In this document: positions 1 through 6,604 of the stretch, one piece after another
Numbering within the stretch: position 1 is the stretch's first letter
How the letters are laid out: each line of letters begins with the position of its first letter
NCBI GenBank assembly: GCA_017609695.1
Contig: JAFCDM010000023.1
Coordinates: 1-12,302 of the forward strand
Length of the DNA stretch: 12,302 nt
Reading direction: 5' to 3'
DNA from: Candidatus Pacearchaeota archaeon
GTDB taxonomy: Archaea > Nanobdellota > Nanobdellia > Pacearchaeales > GW2011-AR1
Position numbers and translations under genes: made by a program
The notes under the pieces: model-generated
The model's input: the letters and a program-made list of their open reading frames with translations, nothing else
What the model was told of the DNA's origin: nothing
The model's database searches: none

Positions 1-82
1 CGATTAAGGGCGGTTAGTTTCTTTTACTAGTTTAATGAATTGGCTGAGAAAAAAATTTGGGAAAATTTTGCCTCCCGAAAGT

Positions 83-110
83 TTTAAATAATAGCAGTAA
101 TTTAATATAA
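83..110 (+). promoter_or_regulatory. Candidate archaeal promoter(s) before the GC-rich leader and NYN gene
   Basis: Two TATA-like stretches are visible: TTTTAAATAA at about 82-91, preceded by a purine-rich CGAAAG that could act as BRE, and TTTAATATAA at 101-110. With the usual archaeal spacing of about 25 nt, transcription would begin around 112-135, at or inside the GC-rich segment and well before the ATG at 199. Bases 1-82 hold no gene I can support. Confidence 0.4.
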
Positions 111-111
111 T

Positions 112-186
112 AAGGTGTCAGGGAATGCCTTAAGTTTTTGGACATCCCGCTTATGTATCCCCGGTTCTGGGCTCTGCCAAGGCCGG
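112..186 (+). other. GC-rich structured leader or small RNA candidate
   Basis: By my count this 75-nt stretch is about 54% G+C, while the DNA around it is roughly 25-30%. In AT-rich archaea such islands usually mark stable RNA. Possible pairings include TAAGG (111-115) with CCTTA (128-132), or alternatively GGTGTC (114-119) with GACATC (141-146), and CCGG (161-164) with CCGG (183-186). A T-rich run follows at 187-195. I could not fold it as a tRNA on either strand and found no C/D box pair. It may be the 5' leader of the NYN gene or a separate short RNA. An open frame passes through it (GTG at 115, in frame with the NYN gene), but the residues encoded there are unlike any NYN protein. Confidence 0.35.
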
Positions 187-198
187 ATTTTATTTAAA

Positions 199-777
199 AT
201 GAAAAAAGAAAGTTCAAAAAGAGTTTCTATTTATATTGATGGTGCAAATTTTTATTATGGATTAAAAACTATTAATCAAAGATATTCAGATGTTTTCTTT
301 GATTTTGAAAAATTTGTTAAAGAAATTGTAGGAGAAAACAAACTAGTAACAATTTATTATTACAATGCGCCATTAAAAGAAAATTTTAATAAATATGTTT
401 ATTGGAATCAAATGAAGTTTTTTGCTCGTCTTAGAAAAATTCCAAAATGTAAGGTAGCTCTTTGCAAAAGACAAAAAAGAGTTGATAGGGATGAGAAAGA
501 ATATTATATTATTAAAGGTGACGATATTTATTTATCTTTAGACATGTTAAGAGATGCCTGTAAAGATAAATATGATAAGGCGATTTTAATTTCAGGAGAT
601 GGGGATTTTACTCAACTAGTGAATTATGTAAGAAAGGAAAATAAAGAAGTTGGAATTTATGCTTTCAAGGACCTAACTTCTGTTGATTTGATTAACAAAG
701 CAAATAGGCATTTTTGGATTGACAAAAAAATGGTTAATAAGTTTTTTTGGAGGAAAAAGAAAACTAAACAAGAATAA
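199..777 (+). CDS. NYN domain (LabA/DUF88-like) ribonuclease
   Basis: This 192-aa protein has the hallmarks of the NYN/PIN-like nuclease fold (LabA/DUF88 group): SIYIDGANFYYG near residues 10-21 with the first metal-binding Asp (D14), KGDDIYLSLDML near the middle with further acidic residues, and ILISGDGDFTQLV near residue 133 with the last Asp pair. Known members are metal-dependent single-strand RNA nucleases, so a role in RNA processing or decay is inferred. I place the start at ATG 199. The open frame reaches back to a GTG at 115, but the extra 28 residues come from the GC-rich island and do not look like protein. No TATA box lies 25-28 nt before this ATG, unlike most genes here, so it probably has an untranslated leader. 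The tail (WRKKKTKQE) is basic. Confidence 0.85.
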   Translation: MKKESSKRVSIYIDGANFYYGLKTINQRYSDVFFDFEKFVKEIVGENKLVTIYYYNAPLKENFNKYVYWNQMKFFARLRKIPKCKVALCKRQKRVDRDEKEYYIIKGDDIYLSLDMLRDACKDKYDKAILISGDGDFTQLVNYVRKENKEVGIYAFKDLTSVDLINKANRHFWIDKKMVNKFFWRKKKTKQE

Positions 778-1000
778 AAATCTGGTTAATTATTTAGCTT
801 TTTCATAAATTCTAAGCATTTTTTAGAGCTTATGTTATTTGTTGAGTTAACCTTATTTTTAGATAAGACATTAACTCTTTAAAAACAATTTAAATAAAAT
901 AGTTAAACTTATAATATATAAAAGATAAATATATTTGTAATGTTATGAAAAAAATTAGAGGAAGGCAGTTTAAAATTTGGAAATCCTCCCTCTTTAAGAT

Positions 1001-1076
1001 GAGATTAAACTAAAACTAATAGCATGAAATGTAAAGAGATGAGGGAATAGGATATAACTTTAAGATATAATAAAAT
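1001..1076 (+). repeat. Recurring intergenic element, copy D (before moxR)
   Basis: This segment resembles the one before the von Willebrand gene (3399-3477). They share AAATGTAA, a GAG.TGA block and TATAACTTTAAGAT in the same order and spacing. It also shares GAGATTAAACTAA with the element before the DUF58 gene (2377-2463). Its 3' part is a weaker match to the elements before 5580, 6728 and 11155 (ATAACTT.AGAT.TAA). The function is unknown; it may be an upstream promoter context or a degenerate dispersed repeat. Confidence 0.45.
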
Positions 1077-1110
1077 ATTGAAACTTTATACTTTAGGGTG
1101 TATGGTTGTG

Positions 1111-1118
1111 TTTTAAAC
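1111..1118 (+). promoter_or_regulatory. TATA box of moxR
   Basis: TTTTAAAC is centred about 28 nt before the ATG at 1143, the same spacing seen before other leaderless genes in this window. This supports 1143 as the original moxR start. Confidence 0.4.
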
Positions 1119-1142
1119 AAAAAAAAGAGCAAAAAATTAAAG

Positions 1143-2345
1143 ATGGTGAAGAAAAAAAAGAGCAAAGAATCAAGAATAATTGTTAATCATAAATCTTTAA
1201 AAGAAATTAAAGAGAATAAATTAATTAATGATAAAAAGAATAAAAAAAATAGTTTTAAAATAAAGTTTTAAAATAATAAATAATAAATCTAAGAAAGTTG
1301 TTAAAGGAGACAAAGGTAATAAACAAACTAAACATAAAAAGAGAAGATTATTTAATCATAGATTAAATAAGATACAAATTAAGAAATTTTCTGAAAAAGT
1401 AAAAAAAATAAGGCATGAGGTAAGTAAGGTTGTTATTGGGCAGGAGAGGGTTGTTGATGGGTTGGTTCGTGCTATGATTTGTAATGGGCATGGCATATTA
1501 TTTTAGAGGGGGTTCCAGGAATCGCAAAAACTTTGTTAATTAAAGCATTAGGAAGAGTTAGTGGTTGTGAAGTTAAAAGAATACAATTTACAGTTGATTT
1601 ATTGCCTACCGATATAATTGGACTTACAATTTATAGGGAAAAATTAGGTTTTGAGATAGTTAAAGGGCCGGTTTTTGCAAATTTTGTTATAGCAGATGAG
1701 ATAAATCGGGCCCCACCAAAAACTCAATCTGCTTTACTTGAAGCAATGCAGGAGAAACAAGTTACTATTGGAAGAAAAACTTTTTTCTTACCAAAACCTT
1801 TTTTTGTAATGGCTACAAAAAATCCAATAGAATCCGCAGGGGTTTATAGTATGCCTGAAGCACAAGTTGATAGATTTTTATTTAAATTACTTATGGGTTA
1901 CCCAGAAATTGAAGAAGAAAAATTAGTTATGAAAAGAAATATTGAATCTGATAGTTTTGAAGATTTTAAATTAAGACAGATTATTTCTCCTGAAGAAATA
2001 ATAAAAATGCAAAATCTTGTTAAAGAAATATATCTTAGTCCTGGGTTAGAGGATTATATAGTTAATATCGTTGATTATACAAGAAATAAAAAAACCAAAT
2101 ACTCTCAGTATATAGAGTGGGGGGCATCTCCAAGAGCAAGTATTGCTTTTTTTATGGCAAGCAAAGCAGAAGCATTAATGGGTGGAAGAAATTTTGTTGT
2201 TCCTGAAGATATTAAGGGGGTGGCTTTGGATATTTTAAGACATAGATTAATTCTTAGTTATGAAGCAGAAGCAAATAGTATTACTCCTGATTATTTAATT
2301 AAAAAGATACTTGGAGAAGTTGAAATTAATCCTCTTGGAAGTTGA
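1143..2345 (+). pseudogene. MoxR-family AAA+ ATPase, interrupted by two frameshifts
   Basis: Three reading frames must be joined to read this protein. Segment 1 starts at ATG 1143 (MVKKKKSKESR...) and hits TAA at 1269, just inside an exact 13-bp tandem duplication (1251-1276). Removing one copy joins it to a Lys-rich stretch and the MoxR N-terminus (VVIGQERVVDGL). That frame stops at TAG 1504-1506. The rest continues in the frame of 1503-2345, beginning LEGVPGIAKT, the Walker A loop. Further motifs are Walker B IADEINRAPPKTQ, sensor 1 ATKNP, and WGASPRAS in the lid. Restored, it would be about 395 aa with an unusual basic N-terminal extension of roughly 80 residues. MoxR ATPases act as chaperone-like partners of von Willebrand proteins, matching the next genes. 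All motifs after the breaks are intact, so the damage is recent or is an assembly error. A start at TTG 1533 would lose Walker A and is not believable. Confidence 0.75.
1251..1276 (+). repeat. Exact 13-bp tandem duplication causing a frameshift
   Basis: AGTTTTAAAATAA occurs twice head to tail (1251-1263 and 1264-1276) with no mismatch. Because 13 is not a multiple of three, it shifts the moxR frame and brings TAA 1269-1271 into phase. Deleting one copy restores an open frame from 1143 into the MoxR domain. Confidence 0.85.
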
Positions 2346-2376
2346 TGATTATCAATATCTGTAAAATAATAAGATA

Positions 2377-2463
2377 GAGATTAAACTAATAATTTGATAT
2401 AGGAAGGAGAGTTAAGTTATCTTAAGCTACTTTTGCATAGCTTTAAGATTTATTAAATTATAA
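2377..2463 (+). repeat. Recurring intergenic element, copy F (before the DUF58 gene), with hairpin
   Basis: It begins with GAGATTAAACTAA, shared with the copy at 1001. It contains a hairpin in which CTTAAGCTA (2421-2429) pairs with TAGCTTTAAG (2438-2447), with one bulged base and an 8-nt loop. The end (TTTATTAAATTATA, about 2449-2462) is placed where a TATA box for a leaderless DUF58 transcript starting at 2485 would be. It may therefore be a promoter region rather than a mobile repeat. Confidence 0.4.
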
Positions 2464-2484
2464 CTAAAAAAATAAAATAAAAAA

Positions 2485-3387
2485 ATGGGGAAATTAAATG
2501 TTAATTTTTCAAGGAATATAGCAAGATTTGAAGGAGCTATGAGAAAGAGATTTTTAATAAAATCTTTACTTTATAAAGAAATGTTTAGGGGGAAGGGGTT
2601 GGAATTTGATTATCACAGAAAATATACAGAAAGTGATGATGCAAGTTTAATAGATTGGAAGGCTTCAGTTAAATCAAATGATTTACTTATTAGAAGATAT
2701 ATAGAAGAAAGAGATTTAAAAATATTTTTTATAATTGATGTTGGAGATAATATGGTTCTTGGTTCTGGCGAGCATTTAAAAAATGAAATAGCAGCAGAGA
2801 TTGCAGCATGTATAGCTCATTTGGTTATTTTATCTGGGGATAGTATTGGTTTTGATTTATATTCTGAAGACACAAAAGTTAGAAAAATGTTTTCTTCTGG
2901 AATAAAACAATTTTATATGCTTGAAAAAAATTTAAAAGACTCAAAAATATATGGAGGAAAACCAGATTTGGGAAAAAGATTAGAGGTTCTTAGCCCTTAT
3001 TTAAAGGGAGCGTCTGCTGTTTTTATAATTTCAGATTTTTTACATGTTGGCGAAGGATTTTCAGATATTTTAAAAAGTTTTTCAAATAGATATGAGACAA
3101 TTGGGATAATGGTTAGAGATCCAGTTGATTTAGAACTTCCAGATTTAAAAAGAGAAGTTGTTGTGGAAGATATTTCTACAGGAAAACAAGTTTTAATAAA
3201 TCCTAGTTTAATAAGGCATGAATATCAAAAGCATGCATTTTCACAAAGAAAAGAAATGGAAAATATTTTTAAAAATTCAGGTTCTGATTTATTAACTATC
3301 CATACGGATAAGGATTTTATAATTCCTTTAACTAAATTTTTGAAATTAAGAGTTAAAACTGGGAGACATATTATTCCAAGGAGATGA
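2485..3387 (+). CDS. DUF58 family protein
   Basis: This 300-aa protein carries the DUF58 signature: RGKGLEFDYHRKYTESDDA (about residues 35-53), then LIDWKASVKSNDLLIRRYIEERDL (55-78). It continues into a von Willebrand-like fold beginning FFIIDVGDNM, with a later VFIISDF strand. In typical members the first motif of that fold is D-x-S-x-S; here it reads D85-V-G-D-N, so metal binding at a MIDAS site is doubtful. No membrane segment is apparent, whereas many bacterial DUF58 proteins have two at the N-terminus. DUF58 genes usually sit between a MoxR ATPase and von Willebrand membrane proteins, as here. The biochemical role is unknown; participation in a MoxR-driven envelope or assembly complex is inferred. 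The start ATG 2485 has an AT-rich TATA candidate about 27 nt upstream and no Shine-Dalgarno site. Confidence 0.85.
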   Translation: MGKLNVNFSRNIARFEGAMRKRFLIKSLLYKEMFRGKGLEFDYHRKYTESDDASLIDWKASVKSNDLLIRRYIEERDLKIFFIIDVGDNMVLGSGEHLKNEIAAEIAACIAHLVILSGDSIGFDLYSEDTKVRKMFSSGIKQFYMLEKNLKDSKIYGGKPDLGKRLEVLSPYLKGASAVFIISDFLHVGEGFSDILKSFSNRYETIGIMVRDPVDLELPDLKREVVVEDISTGKQVLINPSLIRHEYQKHAFSQRKEMENIFKNSGSDLLTIHTDKDFIIPLTKFLKLRVKTGRHIIPRR

Positions 3388-3398
3388 AATTTGTTATA

Positions 3399-3477
3399 AA
3401 ATTAAAAACTAACATTAATAGTATAAAATGTAATGAGTTGAAGAGTAGAGTATAACTTTAAGATTATAAATAAAAAT
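3399..3477 (+). repeat. Recurring intergenic element, copy E (before the VWA gene)
   Basis: It is closely related to the copy at 1001-1076 (shared AAATGTAA and TATAACTTTAAGAT at similar spacing). Its 3' end, ATTATAAATAAAAAT (3463-3477), could be the TATA box for a transcript starting shortly before ATG 3503. Confidence 0.45.
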
Positions 3478-3490
3478 AAAATTCAAAAAA

Positions 3491-3495
3491 GGTGA
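3491..3495 (+). promoter_or_regulatory. Shine-Dalgarno-like site of the VWA gene
   Basis: GGTGA lies 7 nt before ATG 3503 and matches the common archaeal anti-SD core. It is unusual here: most other starts have no such site. It fits translation from a longer operon transcript coming from moxR/DUF58. Confidence 0.45.
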
Positions 3496-3502
3496 AATAA
3501 AA

Positions 3503-4426
3503 ATGATGATTATATTTACTAGGCCAGGGTATTTGTTATTACTTTTAGCTATACCTGTCCTTATATTTTTTCATATAATTTCTTTAAAAAGCATAAAAAA
3601 GAGGGCAATTAAATTTGCTAATTTTGAAGCCATAACTCGAATAAAAGGTGTTGAGATTTTTTCAAAAAATTTAACAGTATTGTATATAAATATAATCATA
3701 ATAATTTTAGTTGTTCTTTCTGTTTCAGGAATAAGTATCACAAGAAATGTTAGTGCAAGCCAGATGTCTTTTGTTTTGGCAATAGATTCTTCAGGAAGTA
3801 TGGCAGCACAAGATATATTTCCAGATAGATTAGAAGCAGCAAAAAAAGCATCTATGGATTTTTTGGATATGGTTCCTGAAAAAACTAAAATTGGAATTGT
3901 TTCTTTTTCAGGAAGTATTTTTATTGAACAAGAATTAACTGAAAATAAGGGTTTGCTTAAAAGTGTTATAGAAAATGTAAATCTTAAAACTATTGGGGGA
4001 ACAGATATTTTGGGGGCAGTAGTTGCTTCTACAAATTTGTTAAGAGATGAAGATGCTAAATCAATAGTTTTGATTAGTGATGGGCAAGCAAATATAAACA
4101 CGCTTCAGGATATAATGAATTATGCAAATAAAAATAAAATTAGAATTCATTGTTTAGGGATTGGAACTCCTGAAGGGGATATAGATGAGAGTGGGGCTGT
4201 TTTTAAGTTGTCTGAGGATACTTTAAAAACAATAGCTTATAATACAGATGGAGAATATTATAATATACAAGGGGTAGAAGATTTTTATTATTCATTAAAT
4301 GATATTGTGGACATAACAAAAAAAAGAGCGGTTTATGATTTATCTTTTGCTCTTATGATAGTTGCATTAGTTATGTTTATAGTAAATTTTGTTTTAATAA
4401 ATACAAGATATAGGGTTTTGCCTTGA
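3503..4426 (+). CDS. BatA-like von Willebrand factor A domain membrane protein
   Basis: This 307-aa protein has two N-terminal membrane spans (about residues 8-27 and 57-77), a von Willebrand A domain (about 87-270) and a C-terminal span (about 280-302). The complete MIDAS metal site is visible: DSSGS at 95-99, T167 in GGTDI, and D193 in SDGQAN. The architecture matches BatA/BatB proteins of the MoxR-linked clusters. In such clusters the A domain faces outward or into the periplasm-like space, binds a partner protein through Mg2+, and is thought to be regulated by the MoxR ATPase. It follows the DUF58 gene by 115 nt. Two Met codons stand in tandem (3503 and 3506); I use the first. Only one VWA gene is present, whereas bacterial Bat clusters often have two. 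A long open frame on the opposite strand inside this gene is a shadow. Confidence 0.9.
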   Translation: MMIIFTRPGYLLLLLAIPVLIFFHIISLKSIKKRAIKFANFEAITRIKGVEIFSKNLTVLYINIIIIILVVLSVSGISITRNVSASQMSFVLAIDSSGSMAAQDIFPDRLEAAKKASMDFLDMVPEKTKIGIVSFSGSIFIEQELTENKGLLKSVIENVNLKTIGGTDILGAVVASTNLLRDEDAKSIVLISDGQANINTLQDIMNYANKNKIRIHCLGIGTPEGDIDESGAVFKLSEDTLKTIAYNTDGEYYNIQGVEDFYYSLNDIVDITKKRAVYDLSFALMIVALVMFIVNFVLINTRYRVLP

Positions 4427-4437
4427 TATATAAGTTA

Positions 4438-4806
4438 ATGCGGAAATATTCAGATCTCTCAGATTTTGAAATTATTTTTGATCCTTTCAAGCAACCAGAT
4501 GATAGGTGGAAACAGATATTTGAAGATGAATTTGCTAGAGTCCTTTTTGTAGGTTCTAGATTAAATCGTCTTGTTTCCCCTTTACAACTTGATAGATTAA
4601 AAGATTCTTGCCTTTTAATTGCAAAAGAAATAAAAGCAGGAGAACTAAAATTAGAATTAAATCCTTTTAAAGATAGATTAACAATGATGTATAATTTTGT
4701 TTATCATGGTATGCATAATTCTTCAGATATAAATGGGGAATTTGTAGAATATCTTTTGCCTTATTTGAAAGGAGAAAAACCTTTTGGATTCCATCTTGTT
4801 CAATGA
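4438..4806 (+). CDS. Unknown protein coupled to the VWA gene
   Basis: I do not recognise this protein of 122 aa (127 if TTG 4423 is used, which overlaps the VWA stop codon). It starts MRKYSDLSDFEIIFDPFK and ends PYLKGEKPFGFHLVQ. It is soluble-looking, mixed helical, with no membrane span, signal peptide or Cys motif. The near-zero gap to the VWA gene argues for co-transcription and translational coupling, hence a role in or beside the MoxR/DUF58/VWA system. The ATG at 4438 is preferred because it is a normal start codon and the region just before it has no conserved look. Its last 7 nt overlap the convergent gene on the other strand. Confidence 0.65.
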   Translation: MRKYSDLSDFEIIFDPFKQPDDRWKQIFEDEFARVLFVGSRLNRLVSPLQLDRLKDSCLLIAKEIKAGELKLELNPFKDRLTMMYNFVYHGMHNSSDINGEFVEYLLPYLKGEKPFGFHLVQ

Positions 4807-5363
4807 TTTTTCTGGTTTTTCTTTTCTTCTTTTTTGGTTTTAGGTTTTATTTTTTCAATTATTTTTTTTAGTTTTCTTTTAATTGTCTTTTTTTGTTCTT
4901 GTTTTTCTTTTGGTTTTTTCTTTCCAAATTTGTTTTTTATTTTTTCAAAATGCATCTCTAAATTTTTTACATCATTTTTAGTTGATTTTTTTCCAGAGTA
5001 TAAAAAATAATTCATATTTTCACAAAAAATTATTGATGGGTGGTCTTGTTTTTGTTTTTTTAATCTCTCTATTACTTTTGTATAACTTAGTTCTTCATTT
5101 GCATGAGTTTTACTTTGAAAAAATGCTTTTGCTTTTTGATCAAGGATTAATAATTCTTCTTTGGGTGTTCTCTTTTTTTTATCTATTTTAATTTTTTTTA
5201 AATAATTTTTCATTTCTCCCCTTTGCATTTGCTTTTTTTTCTTTTTACTAGATAGTTTTAATAAAATAAATAGTAAAAGTAGTGCAAATAATACTGCTAA
5301 AGCTAAGCTTAATTTTATTCCTAGATTTCCATATATAGAAGAAAAAAAATTGTTCCACCTCAT
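4800..5363 (-). CDS. Single-span membrane protein with Lys-rich tail, unknown function
   Basis: This 187-aa protein has one hydrophobic span (about residues 15-37, LGIKLSLALAVLFALLLL) followed at once by KKKKKQ, which by the positive-inside rule puts the long C-terminal part in the cytoplasm. Residues 60-140 look like a compact helical domain (EELLILDQKAKAFF; SYTKVIERLKKQ; IIFCENMNYFLYSG). The last 45 residues are almost all Lys, Glu, Gln and Asn, typical of a disordered or nucleic-acid-binding tail. I recognise no family. A TATA box on its strand (5385-5398) is centred about 28 nt from the ATG, supporting this start and leaderless expression. It converges with the MoxR/VWA cluster and overlaps its last gene by 7 nt. 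Confidence 0.65.
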   Translation of the reverse strand: MRWNNFFSSIYGNLGIKLSLALAVLFALLLLFILLKLSSKKKKKQMQRGEMKNYLKKIKIDKKKRTPKEELLILDQKAKAFFQSKTHANEELSYTKVIERLKKQKQDHPSIIFCENMNYFLYSGKKSTKNDVKNLEMHFEKIKNKFGKKKPKEKQEQKKTIKRKLKKIIEKIKPKTKKEEKKNQKNH

Positions 5364-5384
5364 TTTATTAAATAAGTCAGTTAA

Positions 5385-5398
5385 AGTATAAAAAGGTT
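5385..5398 (-). promoter_or_regulatory. TATA box of the Lys-rich membrane protein gene
   Basis: On the minus strand this reads AAACCTTTTTATACTT, a BRE/TATA-like pair centred about 28 nt before the ATG at 5363. Confidence 0.5.
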
Positions 5399-5510
5399 TT
5401 CTTATCTTTAAAGTAAGATTTATTAATCTTGTTTTTGTTATTTAGTTAATTAAATTATACTAAAATAAGATATCAATAATCTCTAAAACTTAGAAGCTAT
5501 GCAGTGTTGA

Positions 5511-5552
5511 AGCTTAAATTCTTGATTGTGTAACTAGAGATGTAATAAAATA
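5511..5552 (+). repeat. Recurring intergenic element, copy A (before the Cys-rich surface protein gene)
   Basis: It aligns, with small gaps, to the copies at 6605 and 11032: AGCTTAA, CTTGATTG, then TAGAGATGTAATAAAAT. Its 3' end merges with the TATA box of the following gene. Confidence 0.5.
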
Positions 5553-5560
5553 TAAAAAAA
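5547..5560 (+). promoter_or_regulatory. TATA box of the Cys-rich surface protein gene
   Basis: AAAATATAAAAAAA is centred about 26 nt before ATG 5580. No Shine-Dalgarno site is present, so the transcript is probably leaderless. Confidence 0.5.
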
Positions 5561-5579
5561 TCACTTTTAAAAATTAAAG

Positions 5580-6530
5580 ATGAAATTAAAAAATAAAAAA
5601 GCAAGGGTGTTACAAATTTTTTTTATTGTTATAATTTTGGTTATCGTGATTGTGGTTGGACTTTCTCTTTATCTTTTTTTGCAATTTAATACAGGAGATT
5701 TTGTTTATAATGAAAATACTGGGCTTGTTGGAGAGATTAAGGGAATTTCTTTACCTATTGATTATTTAGTTCAATGGCAAGATGGTGAATTAAGTAAAGA
5801 GTCATTATTTAATATTAGAAGTTTAAGTGAGATAACAGATTTTGAAGCAATGCAAATTTTTGAAAAAGAGAAAACATCTGAACTTTATTTTTATCCTGGA
5901 GATTTAGAAATACAGAATATAGAGGAGATTATAGATATTGGAGATATGACTGGTGAAGAAATAATCCCAAAAATTAGTGAAAAAGGAAATTTTGTTTCAA
6001 TTCTTGGAGAATTTGATTGTAAACCTCACTTTGTTTGTGGGGAGTGGGGCAAGTGTCAAGCAGTTTATGATTTGGATATGCTTTTAACTAAAGAGTTAGT
6101 TTCAGGATTTCAATATAGGTATTGTAAGGATTATTCTCGTTGTATTTCTGATTTTGTAGATTCAAGAAAGTGTGAAACACAAATTAAAATCTTTACAGAA
6201 AAGATTACTTTGGGGGGAAAAGAATATGTTGAAGTTTATGATGAAAATAATGTTTTGATTTCAAGATTGAAAAGTGAGGGTGATGAAATGGATGTTCAAT
6301 TATTATTTGATGAATTTGAATATCTCCCTTATTGTTATGATGGTGTTAAAAATTTTGATGAAGATGAAATTGATTGTGTTTCTGAAGCAGGGGGAAATTG
6401 TTCTAAATGTGGGCAAAAGTTTTATGGGGAAAAGGCAAATTATATTCTTAGATATCTTATTTTAATTTTTTTGCTGATATTATGTGTTGTTTTTATGATT
6501 ATTTATTTTGTTTTGAAGGGGAGGGGTTAA
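5580..6530 (+). CDS. Two-span Cys-rich envelope protein, DPANN-type
   Basis: This 316-aa protein has an N-terminal span (about residues 11-35, after the basic MKLKNKKAR), a large extracellular part, and a C-terminal span (about 290-312) ending in KGRG. The extracellular part has two Cys clusters. The first begins at C147 and includes CGEWGKC (153-159, reminiscent of thrombospondin type 1 CxxWxxC), then spaced Cys to KCET. The second begins at C252 (CYDGVKNFDEDEIDC...CSKC) and resembles the short Cys repeats found in surface proteins of Pacearchaeota and Woesearchaeota. Disulfides outside the cell are inferred. Residues 37-75 (GDFVYNENTGLVGEI...VQWQDG) look like a small beta-rich domain. It has no enzymatic motif; an adhesion or structural role is a guess. 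ATG 5580 is supported by the promoter spacing. Confidence 0.75.
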   Translation: MKLKNKKARVLQIFFIVIILVIVIVVGLSLYLFLQFNTGDFVYNENTGLVGEIKGISLPIDYLVQWQDGELSKESLFNIRSLSEITDFEAMQIFEKEKTSELYFYPGDLEIQNIEEIIDIGDMTGEEIIPKISEKGNFVSILGEFDCKPHFVCGEWGKCQAVYDLDMLLTKELVSGFQYRYCKDYSRCISDFVDSRKCETQIKIFTEKITLGGKEYVEVYDENNVLISRLKSEGDEMDVQLLFDEFEYLPYCYDGVKNFDEDEIDCVSEAGGNCSKCGQKFYGEKANYILRYLILIFLLILCVVFMIIYFVLKGRG

Positions 6531-6549
6531 AATAAACTGATAGAAAAGG

Positions 6550-6590
6550 AAATCCCCCCTAAAGGATTTGGTTCTTATAATTTTTAAAAA
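6550..6590 (+). terminator. Hairpin with T-rich tail after the surface protein gene
   Basis: AAATCC (6550-6555) pairs with GGATTT (6564-6569) over an 8-nt loop. A T-run follows at 6581-6585. The hairpin begins 20 nt after the stop codon. It may end transcription, although archaea often need only the T-run. Confidence 0.35.
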
Positions 6591-6604
6591 GGATTAGCTA
6601 CCCA

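Larger units (their letters stand above)
778..1142. other. Long intergenic region before moxR
   Basis: No substantial gene is visible. The stretch holds a TATA-like ATAATATATAAAAG at 911-924 and, about 27 nt after it, an ATG at 945 opening a 22-codon frame that ends at 1013. An imperfect hairpin pairs AGAGGAAGG (957-965) with CCTCCCTCT (985-993), with one A-C mismatch and a 19-nt loop. One copy of the recurring intergenic sequence lies at 1001-1076. The microORF is too short to claim as a gene. The same promoter could equally start a long leader for moxR. Confidence 0.35.

Noticed and set aside
35..91. An 18-codon frame (MNWLRKKFGK...) near the left edge
   Set aside because: Too short and without clear promoter support; it could also be the tail of something outside the window, which cannot be judged here.
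115..198. GTG start at 115 giving the NYN protein 28 more residues
   Set aside because: The extra residues come from the GC-rich island and do not resemble any NYN N-terminus; the domain begins right after ATG 199.
1494..1510. Programmed -1 ribosomal frameshift in moxR
   Set aside because: The sequence does not form a standard X XXY YYZ slippery site in the reading phase, and the second break upstream is a plain duplication, so mutation or assembly error is the simpler explanation.
1533..2345. A 270-aa MoxR starting at TTG 1533
   Set aside because: This start lies just after the Walker A loop, which is plainly encoded in the same frame at 1503-1532, and the rest of the N-terminal domain is found in the other frames upstream.
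3571..4101. A 176-aa open frame on the minus strand
   Set aside because: It is antisense to the well-supported VWA gene and has no recognisable domain or promoter.
4982..5191. A 69-aa hydrophobic frame on the plus strand
   Set aside because: Its Phe/Leu richness is what the reverse of a Lys-rich, AT-rich gene gives; the minus-strand gene has the better promoter and protein features.
6274..6465. A 63-aa frame on the plus strand
   Set aside because: It overlaps the Cys-rich surface protein gene in another frame, and its composition is a frame-shifted shadow.
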